DNA of 64,000 nt from JBBQVZ01 sp963695975. Lineage in GTDB: Bacteria > Actinomycetota > UBA4738 > HRBIN12. Positions 34,090 through 42,424 of this stretch are shown piece by piece. The stretch spans positions 124,001 to 188,000 of the forward strand of contig CAVOIB010000002.1 in NCBI GenBank assembly GCA_963695975.1. The letters run 5' to 3'. How positions within the stretch are numbered: position 1 is the stretch's first letter; every line of letters begins with the position of its first letter. The notes beneath the pieces were generated by a model, which saw only the letters and a program-made list of their open reading frames with translations, ran no database searches and was not told the DNA's origin. Both the position numbers and the translations under genes were made by a program.

Positions 34090-34665
34090 GTGCCGGCCAG
34101 CATGGACGTACCCCAGTTCACGGTGGTGCTCCGGCAGCACGCGACGCTCGTGCGACAGGGAGGATCCGGCGAGGGCCTGTGGCTGGTCCTGTCGGGGGCG
34201 CTCCATGTGGCCCAGGTATCCGGCGAAGGCCACGAGCTGCTGCTCGACGTGGTTGGCCCGGGTCAGGGCGTCGGAGAACCGCCCGGCGTGGTGTCCCCGG
34301 TCACGGTTCGTGCGCTCCGTCCGTGCCGCTTGGCCCCCGTGTCCCACCGGGCTGCGGCCGACCTCCTCGTCACCCGAGCCCACCGCGCCGCGGCCCTCGC
34401 CGCCGATCTCGCGTGGCTCAGCGTCCGCGCTCGTATCGAACGCCGGCTGAACGATCTGGCCGATCGGTTCGGTCGATCCGTGGAGGGTGGTCGTCTGATC
34501 CTGTTGCCTCTCACACAAGATGAGGTGGCAGCGCTCGCCGGAACGACGCGTGAGTCGGCGAACCGAGCTCTACGCGCGCTCGTTGCCGACGGCACGATCC
34601 GGATGGCCGCCCGGGGTCGGTACGTGGTCCGGTCCCGGCTCCAAGCGCTACCGCGGATCGTCTAG
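34090..34665 (+). CDS. Crp/Fnr-family transcriptional regulator with reduced sensor domain
   Basis: 191 residues from GTG 34090, with GGAAGGG 8 nt upstream. The N-terminal half is a shortened cNMP-type barrel (LVRQGGSGEGLWLVLSGALHVAQV) whose phosphate-binding cassette is poorly conserved (GPGQGVGEPPGVVSPVTVRAL), so cAMP binding is doubtful. The C terminus has the Crp helix-turn-helix LTQDEVAALAGTTRESANRALRALVADGTI. It is divergent from the stand-alone cNMP-binding protein, with which it may share control. A TAGCGT near 34055 could be its -10 box. It overlaps the convergent gene at 34662 by 4 nt. Confidence 0.75.
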   Translation: MPASMDVPQFTVVLRQHATLVRQGGSGEGLWLVLSGALHVAQVSGEGHELLLDVVGPGQGVGEPPGVVSPVTVRALRPCRLAPVSHRAAADLLVTRAHRAAALAADLAWLSVRARIERRLNDLADRFGRSVEGGRLILLPLTQDEVAALAGTTRESANRALRALVADGTIRMAARGRYVVRSRLQALPRIV

Positions 34666-35546
34666 GCGTCCGCGGGTTCACCGTCCGCGGTGTCTTGCAG
34701 CACCGCGAGGCTGCATGCACCGCAGAGCCGGGCGCGACCTTTCACCGGACGGCCGCAACGGTCGCACGCCTTGGGAATAGAGACCGACCATCGGGCCCGG
34801 TCGCCCGCGCCCTTGTGCTCGACTCGCCCTTCGCTCTCCAACTTCACCAGGTGCGCCAGAACGGAGCGGGCTGCCAACGGGTGCACCTCGGGCGGATAGG
34901 TCGCGTAGATCGAAGCCACCATGTCGTGGATGGTCAGCGCCCCACTCGCCATCTCGTCGAGCACCTGGCGCTCGCGTTCCTCCCGGTGTGAAAGGTACTC
35001 GGCGAGCTTGGCTGGGGCGTCGAACACCGTCGGCCCGTGCCCCGGGTAGATCGTCCTTGGGTGCAGCTCCTGCATGCGCCGAAGTGATCGCAGGTACTGG
35101 GCTAGATCGCCGTCGGGCGGGTCGATGAAGCTCGTGCCTCGCCCGACCACCGAGTCGCCCGTGAACAACGCCCGCTCAGGGGGGAGGAAGAACGCGACGT
35201 GGTCCGATGAGTGCCCGGGCGTCGCGATCGCCGTGACCTCGATGTTCCCCGCGGCGATCCGTTGGCCATGGCGCAGGTGCTCGGTTCCAGGCAGCCGGAG
35301 CGCGAACGTCGGGGCGCCGATGCGTTCGGCGAACGCCAGAGCACCAGACGCATGATCCTCATGATCGTGCGTCACCAACACGACTGCGACCGAGCCCGCC
35401 TCCCGGGCGACCTCATCCAGATGCGCGTCGATCAGGGGTCCGGGATCGATCACGATCGATGGATCTCTCCCGACGATCCACGTGTTCGTCCCCTCGAGCG
35501 TGTAGACGCTGGGGTTCGGTGCAAGCACTCGCACGATGCCGAGCAC
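34662..35546 (-). CDS. Metallo-beta-lactamase-fold hydrolase with winged-helix and zinc-ribbon tail
   Basis: 294 residues from GTG 35546, placed 2 nt after the Nudix stop; a longer frame runs inside the Nudix gene. The N terminus VLAPNPSVYTLEGTNTWIVG and the metal motif VTHDHEDHASG (HxHxDH) are those of LACTB2/RNase-Z-like hydrolases; ATPGHSSDHVAF and FTGDSVVG complete the site. Residues about 205-260 form the winged-helix domain of this group (TIHDMVASIYATYPPEVHPL). The last 40 residues add CDRCGRPVKGRARLCGACSL, a four-cysteine ribbon not usual in the family. Likely an RNA- or thioester-hydrolase. Operon with the Nudix gene. Confidence 0.78.
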   Translation of the reverse strand: MLGIVRVLAPNPSVYTLEGTNTWIVGRDPSIVIDPGPLIDAHLDEVAREAGSVAVVLVTHDHEDHASGALAFAERIGAPTFALRLPGTEHLRHGQRIAAGNIEVTAIATPGHSSDHVAFFLPPERALFTGDSVVGRGTSFIDPPDGDLAQYLRSLRRMQELHPRTIYPGHGPTVFDAPAKLAEYLSHREERERQVLDEMASGALTIHDMVASIYATYPPEVHPLAARSVLAHLVKLESEGRVEHKGAGDRARWSVSIPKACDRCGRPVKGRARLCGACSLAVLQDTADGEPADA

Positions 35547-35548
35547 GT

Positions 35549-36193
35549 TCAGTCCTGCCAGAACGTGGAGCGCGGGAGCGCTGCCAAGTCGTCGTCGGTC
35601 GGCTCGGCCGTCTCGAACCGCAACGCGAGGAGCTCCGAAACGGACCTGCATCGTTCGAGGTTGGTCAACGTGAGGTAGGTCGGCCAGTACACCTTCCGCT
35701 GACCGGCCGCATGATCGGCGAGGAGCTCGGTCGCGCTCACCCACCAGGCCGCCGAGGCCTCGGTCCCATCCGGCGTCGGCTCGAGCCCGTCGATCGACTC
35801 GATCGCGAAGTAGCGGGCGTCGAACCGAACCGGCACTTCTTCGGGCGCGATCCAGTGCGCGATCTCAGGAAGCTGGCCGAGCGAGGGAGGCGCCATATTG
35901 ACGGGGTTGAGCGGATCCCAGCCGCCGATCGGCCCGAGGCCGTCCGCCGTGAGCGCGAGCGACGTCTCCTCTGCCAGCTCCCGAACCGCACACGCTCGAG
36001 ATGCCTCCTCTTCGCTGCCGAACCACTCGGCTGCGAGACCGGCGTCGCCCGGGGCTGTTGCGCCACCGGGAAACGCGACGTACCCGGGAAGGAACCGGCT
36101 GGACCGGCTGCGTTCGATCACGAGCAGCTGGAGACCGTCGGGTCGGTCACGACCCGCGATCACCGACGCTGCAAGCCGAGGTTCCTCCGCCAC
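35549..36193 (-). CDS. Nudix hydrolase
   Basis: 214 residues from GTG 36193, with GGGAGG upstream. The Nudix box is GGATAPGDAGLAAEWFGSEE then ACAVRELAEETSL: the central REL.EE.. is kept, with an insertion of about ten residues between the glycine turn and the helix, as in CoA-pyrophosphatase/NUDT19-like members. LLVIERSRSSRFLPGYVAFPGG leads into it. The substrate may be CoA or an acyl-CoA. It is divergent from midA with about 57 nt between starts, and is followed by the MBL gene. Confidence 0.75.
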   Translation of the reverse strand: MAEEPRLAASVIAGRDRPDGLQLLVIERSRSSRFLPGYVAFPGGATAPGDAGLAAEWFGSEEEASRACAVRELAEETSLALTADGLGPIGGWDPLNPVNMAPPSLGQLPEIAHWIAPEEVPVRFDARYFAIESIDGLEPTPDGTEASAAWWVSATELLADHAAGQRKVYWPTYLTLTNLERCRSVSELLALRFETAEPTDDDLAALPRSTFWQD

Positions 36194-36250
36194 GCGCCTA
36201 TCCTCCCAGGGCAGCGGTCGCGACAGCGTCGCCCGGCCATACTCGTCGCC

Positions 36251-37279
36251 ATGAGCGAGCAGGTCGCGGCCGCGATCCGCGCGGCGATCCGAGATCACGG
36301 ACCGATCGCGTTCAGCGAGTTCATGGACATCGCGCTCTACGGCCCAGGCGGGTACTACGAGCGGCCGCAGGTCGGTGCTCACGGCGACTTCGTGACGAGC
36401 CCGCACGTCCACCCGGTCTTCGGGACGATGGTCGCCCGAGCGCTCCGGACCCTCCACGAGGCGCTCGGTGAGCCGTCGCCGTTCCGCATCACTGAGGTCG
36501 GGGCCGGGGACGGCACGTTCGCTCAGCAGCTCATCGCCGACCTCGTCGACATCCACGTTGACTACACGGCGATCGAGGTGAGCGCAGGAGGGCGTGCCGC
36601 GCTCGGAGCGATCGAGGGCGTCTGCGTCCTGACGGAGCTCGGTGGCGGCGCACACATCGTGCTGGCGAATGAACTGCTGGACAACCTGCCGTTCGACCGC
36701 CTGCGCGGCGACAGGGAGATCAAGATCGGACTCGACGGCGACCGCTTCGTCGAGGTCGTGACCTCCGGCGCGGGTCGATCCGAGGAAGAGGCCGACGAAG
36801 TCGAACCTGTTGGTGCGTTCGCGTTCATCGATCGGCTCGCGACGATGCTCGATCCGGGCTATGCGCTCCTCATCGACTACGGGGGAGTCGGTTCCCCGGG
36901 CGGCGATGTTCACGGGTATCGCGACCATCATGTTGTTGGGGATCTGCTCGCGGATCCCGGGAGCACCGACATCACGGTGGGCGTCGACTTCGACCGGATC
37001 GCTCGGCGAGCCGGGGAGCTCAGCCTGGTTGCGTTCCCGACGGTGACCCAACACGATGCGCTGCGCGCGCTCGGGTTCGAGGAGTGGATCCGCGCGGAAC
37101 TCGAACACCAGGTCGAGCTGCTCGACGCGAGCGACGGACTGGGAGCCGTCCGCACCTGGAGCGGGCGGAGCCGCGCGAGCCTGCTCGTGGATCCGACCGC
37201 GCTCGGACGGATGCGCTGGCTCGTCCTCGCGACGCCGGGCCTCCCTCAGCCCCCGTGGCTCATCCCGAGGGGGAACTAG
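36251..37279 (+). CDS. MidA/NDUFAF7-family SAM-dependent methyltransferase
   Basis: 342 residues from ATG 36251. IAFSEFMDIALYGPGGYYER, GDFVTSPHVHPVFGTMVAR, ITEVGAGDGTFAQQL (SAM-binding motif I), VLANELLDNLPFDRL and LLIDYGGVGSPGGDVHGYRDH are the conserved blocks of DUF185/COG1565. The mitochondrial member NDUFAF7 dimethylates an arginine of NDUFS2, the NuoD homologue, in complex I assembly; here the convergent neighbour is nuoD, 11 nt away. Protein methylation of NuoD is therefore a good hypothesis. CATACT 7 nt before the ATG is a weak -10-like element. The stop lies in a palindrome. Confidence 0.85.
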   Translation: MSEQVAAAIRAAIRDHGPIAFSEFMDIALYGPGGYYERPQVGAHGDFVTSPHVHPVFGTMVARALRTLHEALGEPSPFRITEVGAGDGTFAQQLIADLVDIHVDYTAIEVSAGGRAALGAIEGVCVLTELGGGAHIVLANELLDNLPFDRLRGDREIKIGLDGDRFVEVVTSGAGRSEEEADEVEPVGAFAFIDRLATMLDPGYALLIDYGGVGSPGGDVHGYRDHHVVGDLLADPGSTDITVGVDFDRIARRAGELSLVAFPTVTQHDALRALGFEEWIRAELEHQVELLDASDGLGAVRTWSGRSRASLLVDPTALGRMRWLVLATPGLPQPPWLIPRGN

Positions 37280-37294
37280 TCTGGAACGGACTAG
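37276..37294. repeat. Palindrome CTAGTC-N7-GACTAG at the midA/nuoD junction
   Basis: The arms hold the TAG stops of both convergent genes. The same arms and 19-bp length occur at 8606-8624, also over a TAG stop. It may act as a short bidirectional hairpin, or as a protein site. Confidence 0.4.
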
Positions 37295-38481
37295 CGGTCG
37301 ACGTCGCCGACCACGAAGAAGATCGACCCGAGGATCGCGATCAGATCGGGCAGCAGGTTGCCCGGCAGCATCGCGGGGATCACGCTGACGTTCGAGAACG
37401 ACGCGGTGCGCATCTTCAGCCGGTACGGCTCGGCCTTCCCGTCACCGACCAGGTAGTAGCCCATCAACCCGAGCGGGTTCTCGGTCCGTACGTAGACCTC
37501 GCCATCCATCTTCAACGTCTTCGGGAGCTTAGCGGCGCGGAACTCGCCGGCGGGCAGCTTGTCCATGCACTGCTCGATGATGTTGCAGGACTGCTTCATC
37601 CGTTCGACCAACACCCACAAGCGATCATAGGAATCGCCGTTCTGCGCCACCGGCACGTCGAACTCGACCTCGGCGTACTTCTCGTACGGCTCGTCCTTTC
37701 GCGGATCCATCGGGACTCCGCTCGCGTGAAGGACCGGCCCGGAGCACCCGAACGCGATCGCGGTCTCCGCCGGAAGGACGCCGACGTTGCGGGTTCGCGC
37801 GAAGATGATCTCGTTCCCCATGATCAAGGTCTCGTACTCCTTGATCCGTTTGCGTGTCTCGGCTAGAACCTCAACCGATCGCGCAAGGAACCCACGCGGC
37901 AGGTCGTCCTTGAGTCCGCCGACCCGGCAGTACGAGTGATGCATCCGCGCGCCGGTCGCAGACTCCATAAGGTCTTGGATCATCTCGCGCTCGCGGAACG
38001 CGTAGAAGATCGGCGTCATCGCGCCGAGCTCCAACGGGAACGACCCGCTGAACATCAGGTGGCTAAGGAGCCGGTTCCACTCGGCGAACATGGTGCGGAT
38101 CCACTGCGCGCGTTCCGGAACCTCGATCCCGGCCAGGCGTTCCACCGCGATCGTCCATCCGAGCTCGTTGTTGAATGCGCTGATCCAGTCGTGCCGGTTC
38201 ATAAGTACCAGAACCTGGCGTGCGTCGCGATACTCGGAGAGCTTCTCGGCGGCCCGGTGCATATAGCCGATGACCGGCTCGGCCCGGACGATCACCTCAC
38301 CGTCGAGCTCCAGAACCACTCGGAGCACGCCGTGGGTCGACGGGTGCTGCGGCCCGATGTTGAGGATCATCTCCTCGGTCTGGAGGCTGTCGGTGGCGAT
38401 CTCGACGTCCAGGCCGCCGCCGCGGATCAGCGACGCGATCTGCGAGCTCTGGAACGCCGGGCGCTCGGATGTGTCGACCAT
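37291..38481 (-). CDS. nuoD: NADH-quinone oxidoreductase subunit D
   Basis: 396 residues, a normal NuoD length. NIGPQHPSTHGVLRVVLELDGE, IGYMHRAAEKLSEYRDARQVL, NRHDWISAFNNELGW, RMHHSYCRVGGL and TENPLGLMGYYLVGDGKAEPYRLKMRTASFSN are the quinone-site blocks of the 49-kDa subunit. It belongs to the peripheral arm of complex I, next to the N2 cluster subunit NuoB. Here it stands alone: no other nuo gene is in the window. The start ATG 38481 has TAGGAT 8 nt upstream with no leader. It is convergent with the MidA-like gene. Confidence 0.93.
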   Translation of the reverse strand: MVDTSERPAFQSSQIASLIRGGGLDVEIATDSLQTEEMILNIGPQHPSTHGVLRVVLELDGEVIVRAEPVIGYMHRAAEKLSEYRDARQVLVLMNRHDWISAFNNELGWTIAVERLAGIEVPERAQWIRTMFAEWNRLLSHLMFSGSFPLELGAMTPIFYAFREREMIQDLMESATGARMHHSYCRVGGLKDDLPRGFLARSVEVLAETRKRIKEYETLIMGNEIIFARTRNVGVLPAETAIAFGCSGPVLHASGVPMDPRKDEPYEKYAEVEFDVPVAQNGDSYDRLWVLVERMKQSCNIIEQCMDKLPAGEFRAAKLPKTLKMDGEVYVRTENPLGLMGYYLVGDGKAEPYRLKMRTASFSNVSVIPAMLPGNLLPDLIAILGSIFFVVGDVDR

Positions 38482-38489
38482 CGCCGGAT

Positions 38490-38495
38490 ATCCTA
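38490..38495 (-). promoter_or_regulatory. -10 box (TAGGAT) of a leaderless start, nuoD
   Basis: TAGGAT on the minus strand, 8 nt before ATG 38481. It overlaps the last codon of the upstream transporter gene, so nuoD may be transcribed on its own. Confidence 0.45.
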
Positions 38496-39545
38496 CGCGA
38501 ACCCTCGGCCGTCCTTGATCGCTAGGTGGCAGGCGCCGAGATGTCGCTCGGCGAGGCGCTCCAGCACGGGATCGGCTCCGGTGCAGGCCGCTTCGACGCC
38601 CGCGGCGGCGGCGCGACCATCCGCGAAGGCCGGACAGCGCGGATGGAACCGGCAGCCTGTGGGGATCTTCGTCGGGTCGGGCGGCTCACCTGCGAGCAGC
38701 GGCCGTTCGACGCCTCCGGCCTCGGGCACGACGTCCAGCAACGCACGGGTGTACGGATGGACCGGATCGGTGAGCACCTGTCGCGTCGGCCCGATCTCGA
38801 CGATCCGTCCGAGGTACATCACGGCGACCCGGTCGGCGATCGTCCACGCCAATCCGAGGTCGTGCGTCACGATCAACACGGTGATCCGCGACTCTCGGCG
38901 GAGCTTCAACAGGAGCCGCAGGATCTCGCCTCGCACCGATGCGTCGAGGTTCGACACCGGTTCGTCGGCCACGATCAACCGGGGCTCCAGCGCGAGTGCC
39001 CCGGCGATGACCACCCGCTGCCGCTGACCGCCGGAGAGCTCATGCGGGAACCGGAGGAAGAACCGCTCTGGCGGCCGCAGCCCCGCACGCGACAATGCGC
39101 GTTCCACATGCTCCTCCTCGCCGCCCGGCACCTTGTGGATCCGCAGGCCCTCTGCGACCGAGTCGTACACGGTCTGCCGCGGGTTCAGCGCGCCGCTCGG
39201 GTCTTGGTAGACCATCTGCACCCGCCGGCGGTATGCGCGCAGGTTCTTCCCGAGCGGCGTTCCCTCGAAGAGGATCTCTCCCTGGTCGGGCCGGACGAAG
39301 CCCATGATCGAGCGGGCGAGCGTCGTCTTCCCACAGCCCGACTCGCCGGCGAGCGCGAGGATCTCGCCCTCCTCTAGCGTCAGATTCACGCCATCGACCG
39401 CTCGGGCGACGGTCACATCTTTGCTCTTGCGGCCACCGACCAGGCCGGCCCGACTCGCGAAGCGAACGTGGAGGTCGCGCACCTCCAACAAGGGGGGCGC
39501 GGCGGCGCCAGCTTCGGCGTCCTCGAGTGCCCGGACGTCGCTCAC
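38493..39545 (-). CDS. Oligopeptide/dipeptide ABC transporter ATP-binding protein (DppF/OppF-like)
   Basis: 350 residues. Walker A GESGCGKTTLARSI, Q-loop MVYQDPSGALNPRQTV, signature LSGGQRQRVVIAGAL, Walker B RLIVADEPVSNLDAS, H-loop VTHDLGL. The C-terminal oligo_HPY segment PVHPYTRALLDVVPEAGG and the cysteine CRFHPRCP near the end are hallmarks of OppD/DppF subunits; the cysteines may hold an Fe-S cluster. Last gene of the five-gene importer operon; it overlaps the preceding ATPase gene (4 nt). Confidence 0.9.
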   Translation of the reverse strand: MSDVRALEDAEAGAAAPPLLEVRDLHVRFASRAGLVGGRKSKDVTVARAVDGVNLTLEEGEILALAGESGCGKTTLARSIMGFVRPDQGEILFEGTPLGKNLRAYRRRVQMVYQDPSGALNPRQTVYDSVAEGLRIHKVPGGEEEHVERALSRAGLRPPERFFLRFPHELSGGQRQRVVIAGALALEPRLIVADEPVSNLDASVRGEILRLLLKLRRESRITVLIVTHDLGLAWTIADRVAVMYLGRIVEIGPTRQVLTDPVHPYTRALLDVVPEAGGVERPLLAGEPPDPTKIPTGCRFHPRCPAFADGRAAAAGVEAACTGADPVLERLAERHLGACHLAIKDGRGFA

Positions 39546-40528
39546 GCCTGTTCTCCCGTGGGGGTCCGGACCTCATCGAGGAGCAGGCAGGCGGCACGCC
39601 GGCCCACCCCTGCCGACGCGAGCTCGGGATCCACCGTGTCGCATCGGTCGAACGCCTCCGGGCACCGCGGATGGAACGAGCACCCGGCGGGCAGTTCGCC
39701 TGGATCCGGCGGATCGCCATCGAGCCCGGTCGGAGCCTGCACGAAGCGTTCGTCGCCGATGGTTGGGAAGGCACCCGCCAGCGCGCGGGTGTACGGATGG
39801 CGCGGGTCGGCGAAGACGTCCTTCGCCGGCCCCTCTTCCACGATCCTGCCCGCGTACATCACGGCCAGGCGGTCGCTCACCTCGAGCAGGACGGAGAGAT
39901 CGTGGGTGATGAAGAGCATCGAGAGCCGCAGCTCGGTCTGGAGGCGTTTCAACAGCCGAAGCACCTGCGCCTGCACCATCACGTCGAGCGCGGTGGTCGG
40001 CTCGTCGGCGATCACCAGGTCGGGCTTGCAGGCGAGCGCCATGGCGATCATCACTCGCTGCTTCTGGCCACCCGAGAACTCGTGCGGGAAATCCCGGGCG
40101 CGCCGTGGCGGGATACCGACCCGCTCGAGCAATCCGCCCGCCTCGATATCGGCCTCGCGCCGGGTCTCGCTGCCGTGGGCCGTGATCGCCTCCACGATCT
40201 GATCGCCCACGCGGATCACCGGGTCGAGGGCGTGCTGGGCTCCCTGGAAGATGATCGACCCCTGGACCCACCGAACCGTGCCGAGTTCGCTGGGATCCAT
40301 CTGGAGCACGTCGCGGTCCTTCAGCACCACCTTGCCGGTGACGTCCGTCCCGTGCGGGAGGAGTCGGAGGAGGCTGAGGCCGATCGTGGACTTACCGCAC
40401 CCCGACTCGCCGGCGAGACCAAGAACCTCGCCGCGCTCGATGCTGAAGGACACACCGCGGACGGCGGGCACCGGGCCCGCCTTCGTGCCGTAGGCGATCC
40501 GGAGATCGGAGACGTCGAGAAGGCTCAT
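39542..40528 (-). CDS. Oligopeptide/dipeptide ABC transporter ATP-binding protein (DppD/OppD-like)
   Basis: 328 residues from ATG 40528, overlapping the permease stop; the open frame continues upstream inside the permease gene. Walker A GESGCGKSTIGLSLL, IIFQGAQHALDPVIRV, signature FSGGQKQRVMIAMAL, Walker B LVIADEPTTALDVMVQ, ITHDLSVLLE, then HPYTRALAGAFP and CSFHPRCP. It is the second ATPase of a peptide importer; AQHALDP is the form found in OppD/DppD. Confidence 0.9.
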   Translation of the reverse strand: MSLLDVSDLRIAYGTKAGPVPAVRGVSFSIERGEVLGLAGESGCGKSTIGLSLLRLLPHGTDVTGKVVLKDRDVLQMDPSELGTVRWVQGSIIFQGAQHALDPVIRVGDQIVEAITAHGSETRREADIEAGGLLERVGIPPRRARDFPHEFSGGQKQRVMIAMALACKPDLVIADEPTTALDVMVQAQVLRLLKRLQTELRLSMLFITHDLSVLLEVSDRLAVMYAGRIVEEGPAKDVFADPRHPYTRALAGAFPTIGDERFVQAPTGLDGDPPDPGELPAGCSFHPRCPEAFDRCDTVDPELASAGVGRRAACLLLDEVRTPTGEQA

Positions 40529-41439
40529 CGTTCGCGCAACCTGGGGTTGAAGATCTCCTCGAGCGCCGTCCCGCACATCGTGAACGCGAGGACTACGAGC
40601 ACGATGCATACGCCTGGCGCTCCGATCCACCACCAGGCGCCCAGCGTCGGCGCCCCCGCCTCGAACGCCAGCTCCAGGACGGAGCCCCACGACACGCGCA
40701 ACGGATCGCCGAGACCCAGGAACGAGAGCGTCGACTCCGCCAAGATCGCGAGCGCGACCGACAGGATCGTCTGCGCGAAGATCACTGGGAACACGTTCGG
40801 CAAGACGTGCCTCGAGATGATGTGCCGCCCACCCGCGCCGAGTCCTCGAGCCCGCTCGATGTATGGACGTTCTCTTACGGACAGCGTCTGACTGCGAACC
40901 AATCGCGCCGTCCATGGCCAGGATGTGAGCCCAAGCACCATCACGATGATGAACAACGACTGACCCAGGATCGCCGCCAGCGTGATCGCGAGAACCAGGA
41001 ACGGGATCACCAGGAACCAGTCGGTGAACCGCATGAGGAACGTGTCCCAGAAGCCGCCACGGTAGCCGGCAAGGATCCCGAAGAACGAACCGACCACCAT
41101 CGAGACGAACGCGGCCAGCAGGCCGACGAGCAGAGAGACCCGTGACCCCCAGATGACGAGGTCGAGCACGGATCTCCCAAAGTCGTCCGTACCCATGGGG
41201 TACTGCCACGAAGGCGGTGCGAGGATCGGCCCGGTCGCCTTCGTGACGTCAAGGCTGCTCGCCGGCGTGAGCAGCGGGGCCAAGATCGCGACCGAGAAGA
41301 AGAAGATGAGGATGGCAAGGCCCGCGACGCCCATCTTGCTCTTCCGGAACGTCTCGAAGAAGCGTTGGCGCGCGATCTTCCGCCGCGCACGGACCACGGC
41401 CTTCGGACTGCGTGGGACGAGTGCGCCCGACGTCGCCAT
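40525..41439 (-). CDS. Oligopeptide/dipeptide ABC transporter permease (DppC/OppC-like)
   Basis: 304 residues with six spans and the long first periplasmic loop of OppC. HPMGTDD-type motif appears as QYPMGTDDFGRSVLDLVIWGSRVSL. The coupling loop is ERARGLGAGGRHIISRHVLPNVFPV. It pairs with the permease at 41440, which it follows directly. Confidence 0.9.
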   Translation of the reverse strand: MATSGALVPRSPKAVVRARRKIARQRFFETFRKSKMGVAGLAILIFFFSVAILAPLLTPASSLDVTKATGPILAPPSWQYPMGTDDFGRSVLDLVIWGSRVSLLVGLLAAFVSMVVGSFFGILAGYRGGFWDTFLMRFTDWFLVIPFLVLAITLAAILGQSLFIIVMVLGLTSWPWTARLVRSQTLSVRERPYIERARGLGAGGRHIISRHVLPNVFPVIFAQTILSVALAILAESTLSFLGLGDPLRVSWGSVLELAFEAGAPTLGAWWWIGAPGVCIVLVVLAFTMCGTALEEIFNPRLRER

Positions 41440-42420
41440 CTACGCCTCACGCACCCGCGGGTCGAAGTAGCTATACAGCAGGTCCGCCACGAGGTTGGCA
41501 ACAAGGACGGAGATGCTGAAGAACAAGAACAACCCCTGCAAGAGCTGGAAGTCCTGCGAGTCGATCGCTTGGACGGTCAGCAATCCGATACCCGGGTAGG
41601 AGAACACCAGCTCGACGACGATGGCTCCGGCGAGGATGAAGCCGAACCCCAACGCGATCTGGGAGATCGTCGGCAGGAGCGCGTTCCGGACCGCGTGTCC
41701 CCACAGCACCTGCCCCTCCCGGATCCCCTTCGCGCGGACCGTGGTGATGTACTCCTCCCCGATGACGTCGAGCAGCGAGGAGCGCATCACCAGGTAGTAC
41801 TCGCCCAGGTAGCCGAGCGTGAGGGTGAGGCATGGGAGGAACATGTGATTCAGCACATCGACGACGTGCGCGGTTCCCGACATCGCGACACCCGGAGAGG
41901 AGTATCCGCCCGAGGGGAACCACCCGAGCGCGGTGGAGAAGAGGATCAACAGCATCATCGCGAGCCAGAAGTCGGGCATCGAATACAGGACGAGAGAGGA
42001 CCCCATCGACGCGAGGTCGCCTTTGCTCCCACGGTTCCAGCCGCCACGGATCCCCAGGTAGAGGCCGATCACGGTCATCAACACCGTGGCGGTCCCGACC
42101 AGGAGGAACGTCGGCCAGAGGTACCGGAGGAACACCGAGATAACGCTCTCTCCGGGGTAGATGAACGAGAGCCCGAAGTGTCCACGCAGCGTGTCGCCGA
42201 CGTAGTGGACGAATTGGGTCGGCAGCGGCAGGTCGAGTCCGAGGTCATGGGCGAGCGCCGCCTGCGCCCTCTCCGTGAGGTGGATGCCCTTCTCCTTGGC
42301 GAGCAGGCGCACGGGGTCGCCGGGCATGATCCGGAACAGGACGAAGTTGAAGCAGAGCACGAAGATCAAGGTGAAGAAGGCCTGGCCGAGCTTCCGCAGG
42401 AAGTAGCTGCGTCCCCCCAT
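41440..42420 (-). CDS. Oligopeptide/dipeptide ABC transporter permease (DppB/OppB-like)
   Basis: 326 residues with six spans. FRIMPGDPVRLLAKEKG at the start, LGLDLPLPTQFVHYVGDTLRGHFGLSF, and the coupling loop YITTVRAKGIREGQVLWGHAVRNALLPTISQ are the DppB pattern. It starts 4 nt after the binding-protein gene and ends where DppC begins. Confidence 0.9.
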   Translation of the reverse strand: MGGRSYFLRKLGQAFFTLIFVLCFNFVLFRIMPGDPVRLLAKEKGIHLTERAQAALAHDLGLDLPLPTQFVHYVGDTLRGHFGLSFIYPGESVISVFLRYLWPTFLLVGTATVLMTVIGLYLGIRGGWNRGSKGDLASMGSSLVLYSMPDFWLAMMLLILFSTALGWFPSGGYSSPGVAMSGTAHVVDVLNHMFLPCLTLTLGYLGEYYLVMRSSLLDVIGEEYITTVRAKGIREGQVLWGHAVRNALLPTISQIALGFGFILAGAIVVELVFSYPGIGLLTVQAIDSQDFQLLQGLFLFFSISVLVANLVADLLYSYFDPRVREA

Positions 42421-42424
42421 GAGG

